Assembly (NCBI GenBank): GCA_040954595.2
Contig: CM082597.2
Location: 5,952,001 to 6,016,000, forward strand
Length of the DNA: 64,000 bases
Direction of reading: 5' to 3'
Origin: Balanoglossus misakiensis
Lineage: Eukaryota > Hemichordata
This document shows positions 23,770-37,000 of this stretch, in pieces; within the stretch, counting starts at the first letter, position 1, and every line of letters starts with the position of its first letter. The notes below the pieces were generated by a model. The model was not told the DNA's origin. It searched no databases and saw only the letters and a program-made list of their open reading frames with translations. Both the position numbers and the translations under genes were made by a program.

Positions 23770-24293
23770 TGTATGTATGTATGTATGTATGTATGTATGT
23801 ATGTATGTATGTATGTATGTATGTATGTATGTATGTATGTATGTATGTATGTATGTATGTATGTATGTATGTATGTATGTATGTATGTATGTATGTATGT
23901 ATGTATGTATGTATGTATGTATGTATGTATGTATGTATGTATGTATGTATGTATGTACGAAACTATACTGAACATGTCAATTTGTATTGTAGGGCAATCA
24001 AGGGAATGTGGCGAGAACAGTAAGCAAACATACAAAGTCCAAGTACCTGTAATGTAAAGAGCTGTCTGGTGTGAAGATATGATCCACGAAGTTATCGAGG
24101 CAGTCGAATCGAAATAATGCAGAAAACTGATAAACAGTACCGCCATGGAGCCAGATACACCGCGCAGGATCAACGCTGACACAAAATTTGCAGCCATAAC
24201 TACCCATGCCCAGCCAACATCCTGTGATTGCTCCAACCACCTTGGTCTCGCTGCGCCGCCCGGGAACCGAGTGATTTCACGTACAGACGCCAT
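20615..24293 (-). CDS. SLC16-family (monocarboxylate) transporter
   Basis: Four exons, 24293-24047, 23252-23112, 22513-21275 and 20751-20615, all joined in phase 1 across GT-AG introns, encode 587 residues. It is a major-facilitator membrane protein: TM1 begins at SQDVGWAWVVMAANF (family motif DGGWGW, here changed), the TM4-5 region has the SLC16 signature YFKKRFSMASGIAFSGSG, and the C-terminal half keeps GPPLSGYLFDVTGSYDLSFY, typical of TM11-12. Family members move lactate, pyruvate, aromatic amino acids or other monocarboxylates with protons at the plasma membrane; the substrate cannot be read here. The loop between TM6 and TM7, usually cytoplasmic, holds two aspartate runs (about 225-243 and 271-301). 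A reading that ignores splicing would run exon 1 into a Thr-Tyr-Ile-His repeat, which is only intron microsatellite. Confidence 0.92.
21999..22091 (+). repeat. (ATC)31 trinucleotide repeat coding poly-Asp
   Basis: Thirty-one ATC units, read as GAT on the minus strand, encode about 31 aspartates in the central loop of the SLC16 transporter. The codon is pure, with no GAC mixed in, which points to recent slippage. Confidence 0.95.
22173..22229 (+). repeat. (ATC)19 trinucleotide repeat coding poly-Asp
   Basis: Nineteen ATC units (GAT on the coding strand) form the first aspartate run of the transporter loop. It is separated from the longer run by a short Gly/Asp-rich stretch (VGNGGVDDVRDGDEIIDDVG). 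Confidence 0.95.
23433..23956 (+). repeat. (ATGT)n microsatellite, 524 bp
   Basis: About 131 units of ATGT fill most of intron 1 of the SLC16 gene. The tract is pure except near its middle (23694-23742), where ATGA, CTGT and a CTAT appear, which divides it into two perfect blocks of about 260 and 215 bp. Open frames of Met-Tyr-Val-Cys repeats across it are artefacts. Confidence 0.98.
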
Positions 24294-24947
24294 TCTTCGC
24301 TGACAGCTACTTATATCATATATATTTACAGCCTAAGTTCCGGTGTCCAAACCATACTCCACTAAAAGAGCTGGTGTGAAGTGACAGCGCCGTGGTGCTA
24401 ATCTTTGGCTGTAAACCAACTCCTCAATACTGACAAACAGTGTGCCCAGAAGGCTCATATGTAAATTAATGTTCCTTTCTATCTTGTGACCTAGGCCCTA
24501 CTTCGAGCAAACACTAGAGCTGTGATTTCATGCATGTAGTCATAAAGTTCCTGAAGGGGTCAACCACAGTTTATGACGGGGTCGACAACATCACGTGGTA
24601 TTTGCATCATTCAACATAACATCTTCTTATTTGCCGTCATAAACTTGAAACAATAACACGATGTAGCTATTAATTAACATAATGAACAGTCAACATGACA
24701 GTCCCATAGATTTTGAGCAAAACAGTACAGCTACATTGATATTTACATTGCATCCTCAGATTTGGTATTATAATTCATAGTACATTATGTAAATTGCCAC
24801 AACCGCTACAACATGTTTTCTGTTCAAGTATTAATGTTATGATGACATAGTTTAACACCAGACATAAACTAAGCATGTTCCACTGTAGTTATTTTCCAAT
24901 ATCGCTGTTCTGTGTTATTAAATATGGGCTAAGCAACTTGACCAAAT
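24294..24947. other. Upstream region of the SLC16 gene and border of the satellite
   Basis: No gene seen. A TATATAT string at about 24318-24325 lies some 30 bp upstream of the SLC16 start codon on the minus strand. It is too close for a normal leader, so I do not call it a TATA box. The DNA is unique-looking up to the satellite hairpin. Confidence 0.4.
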
Positions 24948-25046
24948 GGGTTATAGCTCATGAAAATGATCCAAAAATGATAATTTTTTGACTTTGCGAA
25001 AGTCAAAAAATTGTCATTTCTGGATGATTTTCATGAGCTATAACCC
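24948..25046. repeat. Hairpin at the left edge of the satellite array
   Basis: The left arm 24948-24995 is an inverted piece of the 88-bp monomer, and the right arm 24999-25046 is the same piece in array orientation. The loop is GCG. The 48-bp arms differ at 3 positions. The array therefore begins with a foldback, not with a simple head-to-tail monomer. Confidence 0.85.
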
Positions 25047-28000
25047 ATGGTTTTTATCAAAAAATGACCAAATTTTGAAATTTTGCGAAGTCGAAACATT
25101 GACATTTCTGGATGATTTACATGAGCTATAACCCATGGTTTTTAACGAAAAACCACCAAATTTTGAAATTTCGCGAGGTCGAAAAATTGACATTTCTGGA
25201 TGATTTTCATGAGCTATAACCCATGGTTTTTAACGAAAAACCACCAAATTTTGAAATTTCGCGAGGTCGAAAAATTGACATTTCTGGATGATTTACATGA
25301 GCTATAACCCATGGTTTTTAACGAAAAACCACCAAATTTTGAAATTTCGCGAAGTCGAAAAATTGACATTTCTGGATAATTTTCATGAGTTATAACCCAT
25401 GGTTTTTAACAAAAAATGACCAAATTTTGAAATTTCGCAAAGTCGAAACATTGACATTTCTGCATGATTTTCATGAGCTATAACCCATGGTTTTTATCGA
25501 AAAACCACCAAATTTTGAAATTTCGCGAGGTCGAAAAATTGACATTTCTGGATGATTTTCATGAGCTATAACCCATAGTTTTTATCAAAAAATGACCAAA
25601 TTTTAGAATTTCGCGAAGTCGAAAAATTGACATTTCTGGATGATTTTCATGAGCTATAACCCATGGTTTTTATCTAAAAACGACCAAATTTTGAAATTTC
25701 GCGAGGTCGAAAAATTTACACTTCTGGATGATTTTCATGAGCTATAACCCATGGTTTTTATCAAGGAATGACCAAATTTTGAAATTTCGCGAGGTCGAAA
25801 AATTGACATTTCCGGATGATTTTCATGACCTATAACCCATGGTTTTTATCGAAAAACCACCAAATTTCTAAATTTCGCGAGGTCGAAAAATTGACATTTC
25901 TGGATGATTTTCATGAGCTATAACCCATGGTTTTTATCTAAAAACGACCAAAATTTGAAAATTCGCGAAGTCGAAAAATTGACACTTCTGGATGATTTTC
26001 ATGAGCTATAACCCATGGTTTTTATCAAAAAACCACCAAATTTTGAAATTTCGCGAGGTCGAAAAATTGACATTTCTGGATGATTTTCATGAGCTATAAC
26101 CCATGGTTTTTATCGAAAAACCACCAAATTTTGAAATTTCGCGAGGTCAAAATATTGACATTTCTGGATGATTTTCATGAGCTATAACCCATGGTTTTTA
26201 TCGAAAAACCACCAAATTTTGAAATTTCGCGAGGTCGAAAAATTGACATTTCTGGATGATTTTCATGAGCTATAACCCATGGTTTTTATCGAAAAACCAC
26301 CAAAATTTGAAAATTATCGAAGTCGAAAAATTGACACTTCTGGATGATTTTCATGAGCTATAACCCATGGTTTTTATCAAAAAACCACCAAATTTTGAAA
26401 TTTCGCGAGGTCGAAAAATTGACATTTCTGGATTATTTTCATGAGCTATAACCCATGGTTTTTATCGAAAAACCACCAAATTTAGAAATTTCGCGAGGTC
26501 GAAAAATTGACATTTCTGGATGATTTTCATGAGCTATAACCCATGGTTTTTATCGAATAACCACTAAATTTTGAAATTTCGCGAGGTCGAAAAATAGACA
26601 TTTCTGGATGATTTTCATGAGCTATAACCCATGGTTTCTATCGAAAAACCACCAAATTTTGAAATTTCGCGAGGTCGAAAAATTGACATTTCTGCATGAT
26701 TTTCATGAGCTATAACCCATGGTTTTTATCGAAAAACCACCAAATTTTGAAATTTCGCGAGGTCGAAAAATTGACATTTCTGGATGATTTTCATGAGCTA
26801 TAACCCATGGTTTTTATCAAAAAACCACCAAATTTTGAAATTTCGCGACGTCGAAAAATTGACATTTCTGGATGATTTTCATGAGCTATAACCCATGGTT
26901 TTTATCAAAAAACCACCAAATTTTGAAATTTCGCGAGGTCGAAAAATTGACATTTCTGGATGATTTTCATGAGCTATAACCCATGGTTTTTATCGAAAAA
27001 CCACCAAATTTTGAAATTTCGCGAGGTCGAAAAATTGACATTTCTGGATGATTTTCATGAGCTATAACCCATGGTTTTTATCTAAAAACGACCAAAATTT
27101 GAAAATTCGCGAAGTCGAAAAATTGACACTTCTGGATGATTTTCATGAGCTATAACCCATGGTTTTTATCAAAAAACCACCAAATTTTGAAATTTCGCGA
27201 GGTCGAAAAATTGACATTTCTGGATGATTTTCATGAGCTATAACCCATGGTTTTTATCGAAAAACCACCAAATTTTGAAATTTCGCGAGGTCGAAAAATT
27301 GACATTTCTGGATGATTTTCATGAGCTATAACCCATGGTTTTTATCGAAAAACCACCAAATTTTGAAATTTCGCGAGGTCGAAAAATTGACATTTCTGGA
27401 TGATTTTCATGAGCTATAACCCATGGTTTTTATCGAAAAACCACCAAATTTTGAAATTTCGCGAGGTCGAAAAATTGACATTTCTGGATGATTTTCATGA
27501 GCTATAACCCATGGTTTTTATCGAAAAACCACCAAAATTTGAAAATTATCGAAGTCGAAAAATTGACACTTCTGGATGATTTTCATGAGCTATAACCCAT
27601 GGTTTTTATCAAAAAACCACCAAATTTTGAAATTTCGCGAGGTCGAAAAATTGACATTTCTGGATGATTTTCATGAGCTATAACCCATGGTTTTTATCGA
27701 AAAACCACCAAATTTTGAAATTTCGCGAGGTCGAAAAATTGACATTTCTGGATGATTTTCATGAGCTATAACCCATGGTTTTTATCGAAAAACCACCAAA
27801 TTTTGAAATTTCGCGAGGTCGAAAAATTGACATTTCTGGATGATTTTCATGAACTATAACCCATGGTTTTTATCGAAAAACCACCAAATTTTGAAATTTC
27901 GCGAGGTCGAAAAATTGACATTTCTGGATGATTTTCATGAGCTATAACCCATGGTTTTTATCGAAAAACCACCAAAATTTGAAAATTCGCGAAGTCGAAA

Positions 28001-31000
28001 AATTGACACTTCTGGATGATTTTCATGAGCTATAACCCATGGTTTTTATCAAAAAACCACCAAATTTTGAAATTTCGCGAAGTCGAAAAATTGACACTTC
28101 TGGTTGATTTTCAAGAGCTATAACCCATGGTTTTTATCAAAAAACCACCAAATTTTGAAATTTCGCGAGGTCGAACATTTGACATTTCTGGATGATTTTC
28201 ATGAGCTATAACCCATGGTTTTTATCAAAAAACCACCAAATTTTGAAATTTCGCGAGGTCGAAAAATTCACATTTCTGGATGATTTTCATGAGCTATAAC
28301 CCATGGTTTTTATCGAAAAACCACCAAATTTTGAAATTTCGCGAGGTCGAAAAATTGACATTTCTGGATGATTTTCATGAGCTATAACCCATGGTTTTTA
28401 TCTAAAAACGACCAAAATTTGAAAATTCGCGAAGTCGAAAAATTGACACTTCTGGATGATTTTCATGAGCTATAACCCATGGTTTTTATCAAAAAACCAC
28501 CAAATTTTGAAATTTCGCGAGGTCGAAAAATTGACATTTCTGGATGATTTTCATGAGCTATAACCCATGGTTTTTATCGAAAAACCACCAAATTTTGAAA
28601 TTTCGCGAGGTCGAAAAATTGACATTTCTGGATGATTTTCATGAGCTATAACCCATGTTTTTATCAAAAAATGACCAAATTTTGAAATTTCGCGAAGTCG
28701 AAACATTGACATTTCTGGATGATTTTCATGAGCTATAACCCATGGTTTTTAACAAAAAATGACCAAATTTTGAAATTTCGCGAAGTCGAAACATTGACAT
28801 TTCTGGATGATTTTCATGAGCTATAACCCATAGTTTTTATCAAAAAATGACCAAATTTTAGAATTTCGCGAAGTCGAAAAATTGACATTTCTGGATGATT
28901 TTCATGAGCTATAACCCATGGTTTTTATCAAAAAATGACCAAATTTTGAAATTTCGCGAAGTCGAAACATTGACATTTCTGGATGATTTTCATGAGCTAT
29001 AACCCATGGTTTTTATCTAAAAACGACCAAATTTTGAAATTTCGCGAGGTCGAAAAATTTACACTTCTGGATGATTTTCATGAGCTATAACCCATGGTTT
29101 TTTATCAAGGAATGACAAAATTTTGAAATTTCGCAAGGTCGAAAAATTGACATTTCCGGATGATTTTCATGACCTATAACCCATGGTTTTTATCGAAAAA
29201 CCACCAAATTTCTAAATTTCGCGAGGTCGAAAAATTGACATTTCTGGATGATTTTCATGAGCTATAACCCATGGTTTTTATCTAAAAACGACCAAAATTT
29301 GAAAATTCGCGAAGTCGAAAAATTGACACTTCTGGATGATTTTCATGAGCTATAACCCATGGTTTTTATCAAAAAACCACCAAATTTTGAAATTTCGCGA
29401 GGTCGAAAAATTGACATTTCTGGATGATTTTCATGAGCTATAACCCTTGGTTTTTATCGAAAAACCACCAAATTTTTAAATTTCGCGAGGTCAAAAAATT
29501 GACATTTCTGGATGATTTTCATGAGCTATAACCCATGGTTTTTATCGAAAAACCACCAAATTTTGAAATATCGCGAGGTCGAAAAATTGACATTTCTGGA
29601 TGATTTTCATGAGCTATAACCCATGGTTTTTATCGAAAAACCACCAAAATTTGAAAATTATCGAAGTCGAAAAATTGACATTTCTGGATGATTTTCATGA
29701 GCTATAACCCATGGTTTTTATCAAAAAACCACCAAATTTTGAAATTTCGCGAGGTCGAAAAATTGACATTTCTGGATTGTTTTCATGAGCTATAACCCAT
29801 GGTTTTTATCGAAAAACCACCAAATTTAGAAATTTCGCGAGGTCGAAAAATTGACATTTCTGGATGATTTTCATGAGCTATAACCCATGGTTTTTATCGA
29901 ATAACCACTAAATTTTGAAATTTCGCGATGTCGAAAAATTGACATTTCTGGATGATTTTCATGAGCTATAACCCATGGTTTTTATCGAAAAACCACCAAA
30001 TTTTGAAATTTCGCGAGGTCGAAAAATTGACATTTCTGGATGATTTTCATGAGCTATAACCCATGGTTTTTATCGAAAAACCACCAAATTTTGAAATTTC
30101 GCGAGGTCGAAAAATTGACATTTCTGGATGATTTTCATGAGCTATAACCCATGGTTTTTATCGAAAAACCACCAAATTTTGAAATTTCGCGAGGTCGAAA
30201 AATTGACATTTCTGGATGATTTTCATGAGCTATAACCCATGGTTTTTATCAAAAAACCACCAAATTTTGAAATTTCGCGAAGTCGAAAAATTGACACTTC
30301 TGGATGATTTTCATGAGCTATAACCCATGGTTTTTATCAAAAAAAAACACCAAATTTTGAAATTTCGCGAGGTCGAAAAATTGACATTTCTGGATGATTT
30401 TCATGAGCTATAACCCATGGTTTTTATCGAAAAACCACCAAATTTTGAAATTTCGCGAGGTCGAAAAATTGACATTTCTGGATGATTTTCATGAGCTATA
30501 ACCCATGGTTTTTATCGAAAAACCACCAAATTTTGAAATTTCGCGAGGTCGAAAAATTGACATTTCTGGATGATTTTCATGAGCTATAACCCATGGTTTT
30601 TATCGAAAAACCACCAAATTTTGAAATTTCGCGAGGTCGAAAAATTGACATTTCTGGATGATTTTCATGAGCTATAACCCATGGTTTTTATCTAAAAACG
30701 ACCAAAATTTGAAAATTCGCGAAGTCGAAAAATTGACACTTCTGGATGATTTTCATGAGCTATAACCCATGGTTTTTATCAAAAAACCACTAAATTTTGA
30801 AATTTCGCGAGGTCGAAAAATTGACATTTCTGGATGATTTTCATGAGCTATAACCCATGGTTTTTATCGAAAAACCACCAAATTTTGAAATTTCGCGAGG
30901 TCGAAAAATTGACATTTCTGGATGATTTTCATGAGCTATAACCCATGGTTTTTATCGAAAAACCACCAAAATTTGAAAATTCGCGAAGTCGAAAAATTGA

Positions 31001-34000
31001 CACTTCTGGATGATTTTCATGAGCTATAACCCATGGTTTTTATCAAAAAACCACCAAATTTTGCAATTTCGCGAAGTCGAAAAATTGACACTTCTGGATG
31101 ATTTTCATGAGCTATAACCCATGGTTTTTATCAAAAAACCACCAAATTTTGAAATTTCGCGAGGTCGAAAAATTGACATTTCTGGATGATTTTCATGAGC
31201 TATAACCCATGGTTTTTATCGAAAAACCACCAAATTTTGAAATTTCGCGAGGTCGAAAAATTGACATTTCTGGATGATTTTCATGAGCTATAACCCATGG
31301 TTTTTATCGAAAAACCACCAAATTTTGAAATTTCGCGAGGTCGAAAAATTGACATTTCTGGATGATTTTCATGAGCTATAACCCATGGTTTTTATCTAAA
31401 AACGACCAAAATTTGAAAATTCGCGAAGTCGAAAAATTGACACTTCTGGATGATTTTCATGAGCTATAACCCATGGTTTTTATCAAAAAACCACCAAATT
31501 TTGAAATTTCGCGACGTCGAAAAATTGACATTTCTGGATGATTTTCATGAGCTAAAACCCATGGTTTTTATCGAAAAACCACCAAATTTTGAAATTTCGC
31601 GAGGTCGAAAAATTGACATTTCTGGATGATTTTCATGAGCTATAACCCATGGTTTTTATCGAAAAACCACCAAATTTTGAAATTTCGCGAGGTCGAAAAA
31701 TTGACATTTCTGGATGATTTTCATGAGCTATAACCCATGGTTTTTATCGAAAAACCACCAAAATTTGAAAATTCGCGAAGTCGAAAAATTGACACTTCTG
31801 GATGATTTTCATGAGCTATAACCCATGGTTTTTATCAAAAAACCACCAAATTTTGAAATTTCGCGAGGTCGAAAAATTGACATTTCTGGATGATTTTCAT
31901 GAGCTATAACCCATGGTTTTTATCGAAAAACCACCAAATTTTGAAATTTCGCGAGGTCGAAAAATTGACATTTCTGGATGATTTTCATGAGCTATAACCC
32001 ATGGTTTTTATCGAAAAACCACCAAATTTTGAAATTTCGCGAGGTCGAAAAATTGACATTTCTGGATGATTTTCATGAGCTATAACCCATGGTTTTTATC
32101 TAAAAACGACCAAAATTTGAAAATTCACGAAGTCGAAAAATTGACACTTCTAGATGATTTTCATGAGCTAAAACCCATGGTTTTTATCGAAAAACCACCA
32201 AATTTTGAAATTTCGCGAGGTCGAAAAATTGACATTTCTGGATGATTTTCATGAGCTATAACCCATGGTTTTTATCGAAAAACCACCAAATTTTGAAATT
32301 TCGCGAGGTCGAAAAATTGACATTTCTGGATGATTTTCATGAGCTATAACCCATGGTTTTTATCGAAAAACCACCAAAATTTGAAAATTCGCGAAGTCGA
32401 AAAATTGACACTTCTGGATGATTTTCATGAGCTATAACCCATGGTTTTTATCAAAAAACCACCAAATTTTGAAATTTCGCGAAGTCGAAAAATTGACACT
32501 TCTGGATGATTTTCATGAGCTATAACCCATGGTTTTTATCGAAAAACCACCAAATTTTGAAATTTCGCGAGGTCGAAAAATTGACATTTCTGGATGATTT
32601 TCATGAGCTATAACCCATGGTTTTTATCGAAAAACCACCAAATTTTGAAATTTCCCGAGGTCGAAAAATTGACATTTCTGGATGATTTTCATGAGCTATA
32701 ACCCATGGTTTTTATCGAAAAACCACCAAATTTTGAAATTTCGCGAGGTCGAAAAATTGACATTTCTGGATGATTTTCATGAGCTATAACCCATGGTTTT
32801 TATCGAAAAACCACCAAATTTTGAAATTTCGCGAGGTCGAAAAATTGACATTTCTGGATGATTTTCATGAGCTATAACCCATGGTTTTTATCGAAAAACC
32901 ACCAAATTTTGAAATTTCGCGAGGTCGAAAAATTGACATTTCTGGATGATTTTCATGAGCTATAACCCATGGTTTTTATCGAAAAACCACCAAATTTTGA
33001 AATTTCGCGAGGTCGAAAAATTGACATTTCTGGATGATTTTCATGAGCTATAACCCATGGTTTTTATCGAAAAACCACCAAATTTTGAAATTTCGCGAGG
33101 TCGAAAAATTGACATTTCTGGATGATTTTCATGAGCTATAACCCATGGTTTTTATCGAAAAACCACCAAAATTTGAAAATTCGCGAAGTCGAAAAATTGA
33201 CACTTCTGGATGATTTTCATGAGCTATAACCCATGGTTTTTATCAAAAAACCACCAAATTTTGAAATTTCGCGAAGTCGAAAAATTGACACTTCTGGATG
33301 ATTTTCATGAGCTATAACCCATGGTTTTTATCAAAAAACCACCAAATTTTGAAATTTCGCGAGGTCGAAAAATTGACATTTCTGGATGATTTTCATGAGC
33401 TATAACCCATGGTTTTTATCGAAAAACCACCAAATTTTGAAATTTCGCGAGGTCGAAAAATTGACATTTCTGGATGATTTTCATGAGCTATAACCCATGG
33501 TTTTTATCGAAAAACCACCAAATTTTGAAATTTCGCGAGGTCAAAAAATTGACATTTCTGGATGATTTTCATGAGCTATAACCCATGGTTTTTATCGAAA
33601 AACCACCAAATTTTGAAATTTCGCGAGGTCGAAAAATTGACATTTCTGGATGATTTTCATGAGCTATAACCCATGGTTTTTATCTAAATACGACCAAAAT
33701 TTGAAAATTCGCGAAGTCGAAAAATTGACACTTCTGGATGATTTTCATGAGCTATAACCCATGGTTTTTATCAAAAAAACACCAAATTTTGAAATTTCGC
33801 GAGGTCGAAAAATTGACATTCCTGGATGATTTTCATGAGCTATAACCCATGGTTTTTATCTAAAAACGACCAAAATTTGAAAATTCGCGAAGTCGAAAAA
33901 TTGACACTTCTGGATGATTTTCATGAGCTATAACCCATGGTTTTTATCAAAAAACCACCAAATTTTGAAATTTCGCGACGTCGAAAAATTGACATTTCTG

Positions 34001-37000
34001 GATGATTTTCATGAGCTAAAACCCATGGTTTTTATCGAAAAACCACCAAATTTTGAAATTTCGCGAGGTCGAAAAATTGACATTTCTGGATGATTTTCAT
34101 GAGCTATAACCCATGGTTTTTATCGAAAAACCACCAAATTTTGAAATTTCGCGAGGTCGAAAAATTGACATTTCTGGATGATTTTCATGAGCTATAACCC
34201 ATGGTTTTTATCGAAAAACCACCAAAATTTGAAAATTCGCGAAGTCGAAAAATTGACACTTCTGGATGATTTTCATGAGCTATAACCCATGGTTTTTATC
34301 AAAAAACCACCAAATTTTGAAATTTCGCGAGGTCGAAAAATTGACATTTCTGGATGATTTTCATGAGCTATAACCCATGGTTTTTATCGAAAAACCACCA
34401 AATTTTGAAATTTCGCGAGGTCGAAAAATTGACATTTCTGGATGATTTTCATGAGCTATAACCCATGGTTTTTATCGAAAAACCACCAAATTTTGAAATT
34501 TCGCGAGGTCGAAAAATTGACATTTCTGGATGATTTTCATGAGCTATAACCCATGGTTTTTATCTAAATACGACCAAAATTTGAAAATTCGCGAAGTCGA
34601 AAAATTGACACTTCTGGATGATTTTCATGAGCTATAACCCATGGTTTTTATCAAAAAACCACCAAATTTTGAAATTTCGCGACGTCGAAAAATTGACATT
34701 TCTGGATGATTTTCATGAGCTAAAACCCATGGTTTTTATCGAAAAACCACCAAATTTTGAAATTTCGCGAGGTCGAAAAATTGACATTTCTGGATGATTT
34801 TCATGAGCTATAACCCATGGTTTTTATCGAAAAACCACCAAATTTTGAAATTTCGCGAGGTCGAAAAATTGACATTTCTGGATGATTTTCATGAGCTATA
34901 ACCCATGGTTTTTATCTAAAAACGACCAAAATTTGAAAATTCGCGAAGTCGAAAAATTGACACTTCTGGATGATTTTCATGAGCTATAACCCATGGTTTT
35001 TATCAAAAAACCACCAAATTTTGAAATTTCGCGACGTCGAAAAATTGACATTTCTGGATGATTTTCATGAGCTAAAACCCATGGTTTTTATCGAAAAACC
35101 ACCAAATTTTGAAATTTCGCGAGGTCGAAAAATTGACATTTCTGGATGATTTTCATGAGCTATAACCCATGGTTTTTATCGAAAAACCACCAAATTTTGA
35201 AATTTCGCGAGGTCGAAAAATTGACATTTCTGGATGATTTTCATGAGCTATAACCCATGGTTTTTATCGAAAAACCACCAAAATTTGAAAATTCGCGAAG
35301 TCGAAAAATTGACACTTCTGGATGATTTTCATGAGCTATAACCCATGGTTTTTATCAAAAAACCACCAAATTTTGAAATTTCGCGAAGTCGAAAAATTGA
35401 CACTTCTGGATGATTTTCATGAGCTATAACCCATGGTTTTTATCAAAAAACCACCAAATTTTGAAATTTCGCGATGTCGAAAAATTGACATTTCTGGATG
35501 ATTTTCATGAGCTATAACCCATGGTTTTTATCGAAAAACCACCAAATTTTGAAATTTCGCGAGGTCGAAAAATTGACATTTCTGGATGATTTTCATGAGC
35601 TATAACCCATGGTTTTTATCGAAAAACCACCAAATTTTGAAATTTCGCGAGGTCAAAAAATTGACATTTCTGGATGATTTTCATGAGCTATAACCCATGG
35701 TTTTTATCGAAAAACCACCAAATTTTGAAATTTCGCGAGGTCGAAAAATTGACATTTCTGGATGATTTTCATGAGCTATAACCCATGGTTTTTATCTAAA
35801 TACGACCAAAATTTGAAAATTCGCGAAGTCGAAAAATTGACACTTCTGGATGATTTTCATGAGCTATAACCCATGGTTTTTATCAAAAAAACACCAAATT
35901 TTGAAATTTCGCGAGGTCGAAAAATTGACATTCCTGGATGATTTTCATGAGCTATAACCCATGGTTTTTATCGAAAAACCTCCAAAATTTGAAATTTCGC
36001 GAGGTCGAAAAATTGACATTTCTGGATGATTTTCATGAGCTATAACCCATGGTTTTTATCGAAAAACCACCAAATTTTGAAATTTCGCGAGGTCAAAAAA
36101 TTGACATTTCTGGATGATTTTCATGAGCTATAACCCATGGTTTTTATCGAAAAACCACCAAATTTTGAAATTTCGCGAGGTCGAAAAATTGACATTTCTG
36201 GATGATTTTCATGAGCTATAACCCATGGTTTTTATCGAAAAACCACCAAATTTTGAAATTTCGCGAGGTCTAAAAATTGACATTTCTGGATGATTTTCAT
36301 GAGCTATAACCCATGGTTTTTATCGAAAAACCACCAAATTTTGAAATTTCGCGAGGTCGAAAAATTGACATTTCTGGATGATTTTCATGAGCTATAACCC
36401 ATGGTTTTTATCAAAAAACCACCAAATTTTGAAATTTCGCGAGGTCGAAAAATTGACATTTCTGGTGATTTTCATGAGCTATAACCCATGGTTTTTATCA
36501 AAAAACCACCAAATTTTGAAATTTCGCGAGGTCGAAAAATTGACATTTCTGGATGATTTTCATGAGCTATAACCCATGGTTTTTATCGAAAAACCACCAA
36601 ATTTTGAAATTTCGCGAGGTCGAAAAATTGACATTTCTGGATGATTTTCATGAGCTATAACCCATGGTTTTTATCTAAAAACGACCAAAATTTGAAAATT
36701 CGCGAAGTCGAAAAATTGACACTTCTGGATGATTTTCATGAGCTATAACCCATGGTTTTTATCAAAAAACCACCAAATTTTGAAATTTCGCGAGGTCGAA
36801 AAATTGACATTTCTGGATGATTTTCATGAGCTATAACCCATGGTTTTTATCGAAAAACCACCAAATTTTGAAATTTCGCGAGGTCGAAAAATTGACATTT
36901 CTGGATGATTTTCATGAGCTATAACCCATGGTTTTTATCGAAAAACCACCAAAATTTGAAAATTCGCGAAGTCGAAAAATTGACACTTCTGGATGATTTT

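Noticed and set aside
23370-24293. Long minus-strand frame with a Thr-Tyr-Ile-His repeat running on from SLC16 exon 1
   Set aside because: The frame passes a GT donor at 24046 and then translates the ATGT microsatellite. The next real exon starts at 23252 in matching phase.
36378-36572. Short open frames within the satellite (also 60197-60457)
   Set aside because: They are chance frames across about three monomers. Since 88 is not a multiple of 3, every frame soon meets a stop.
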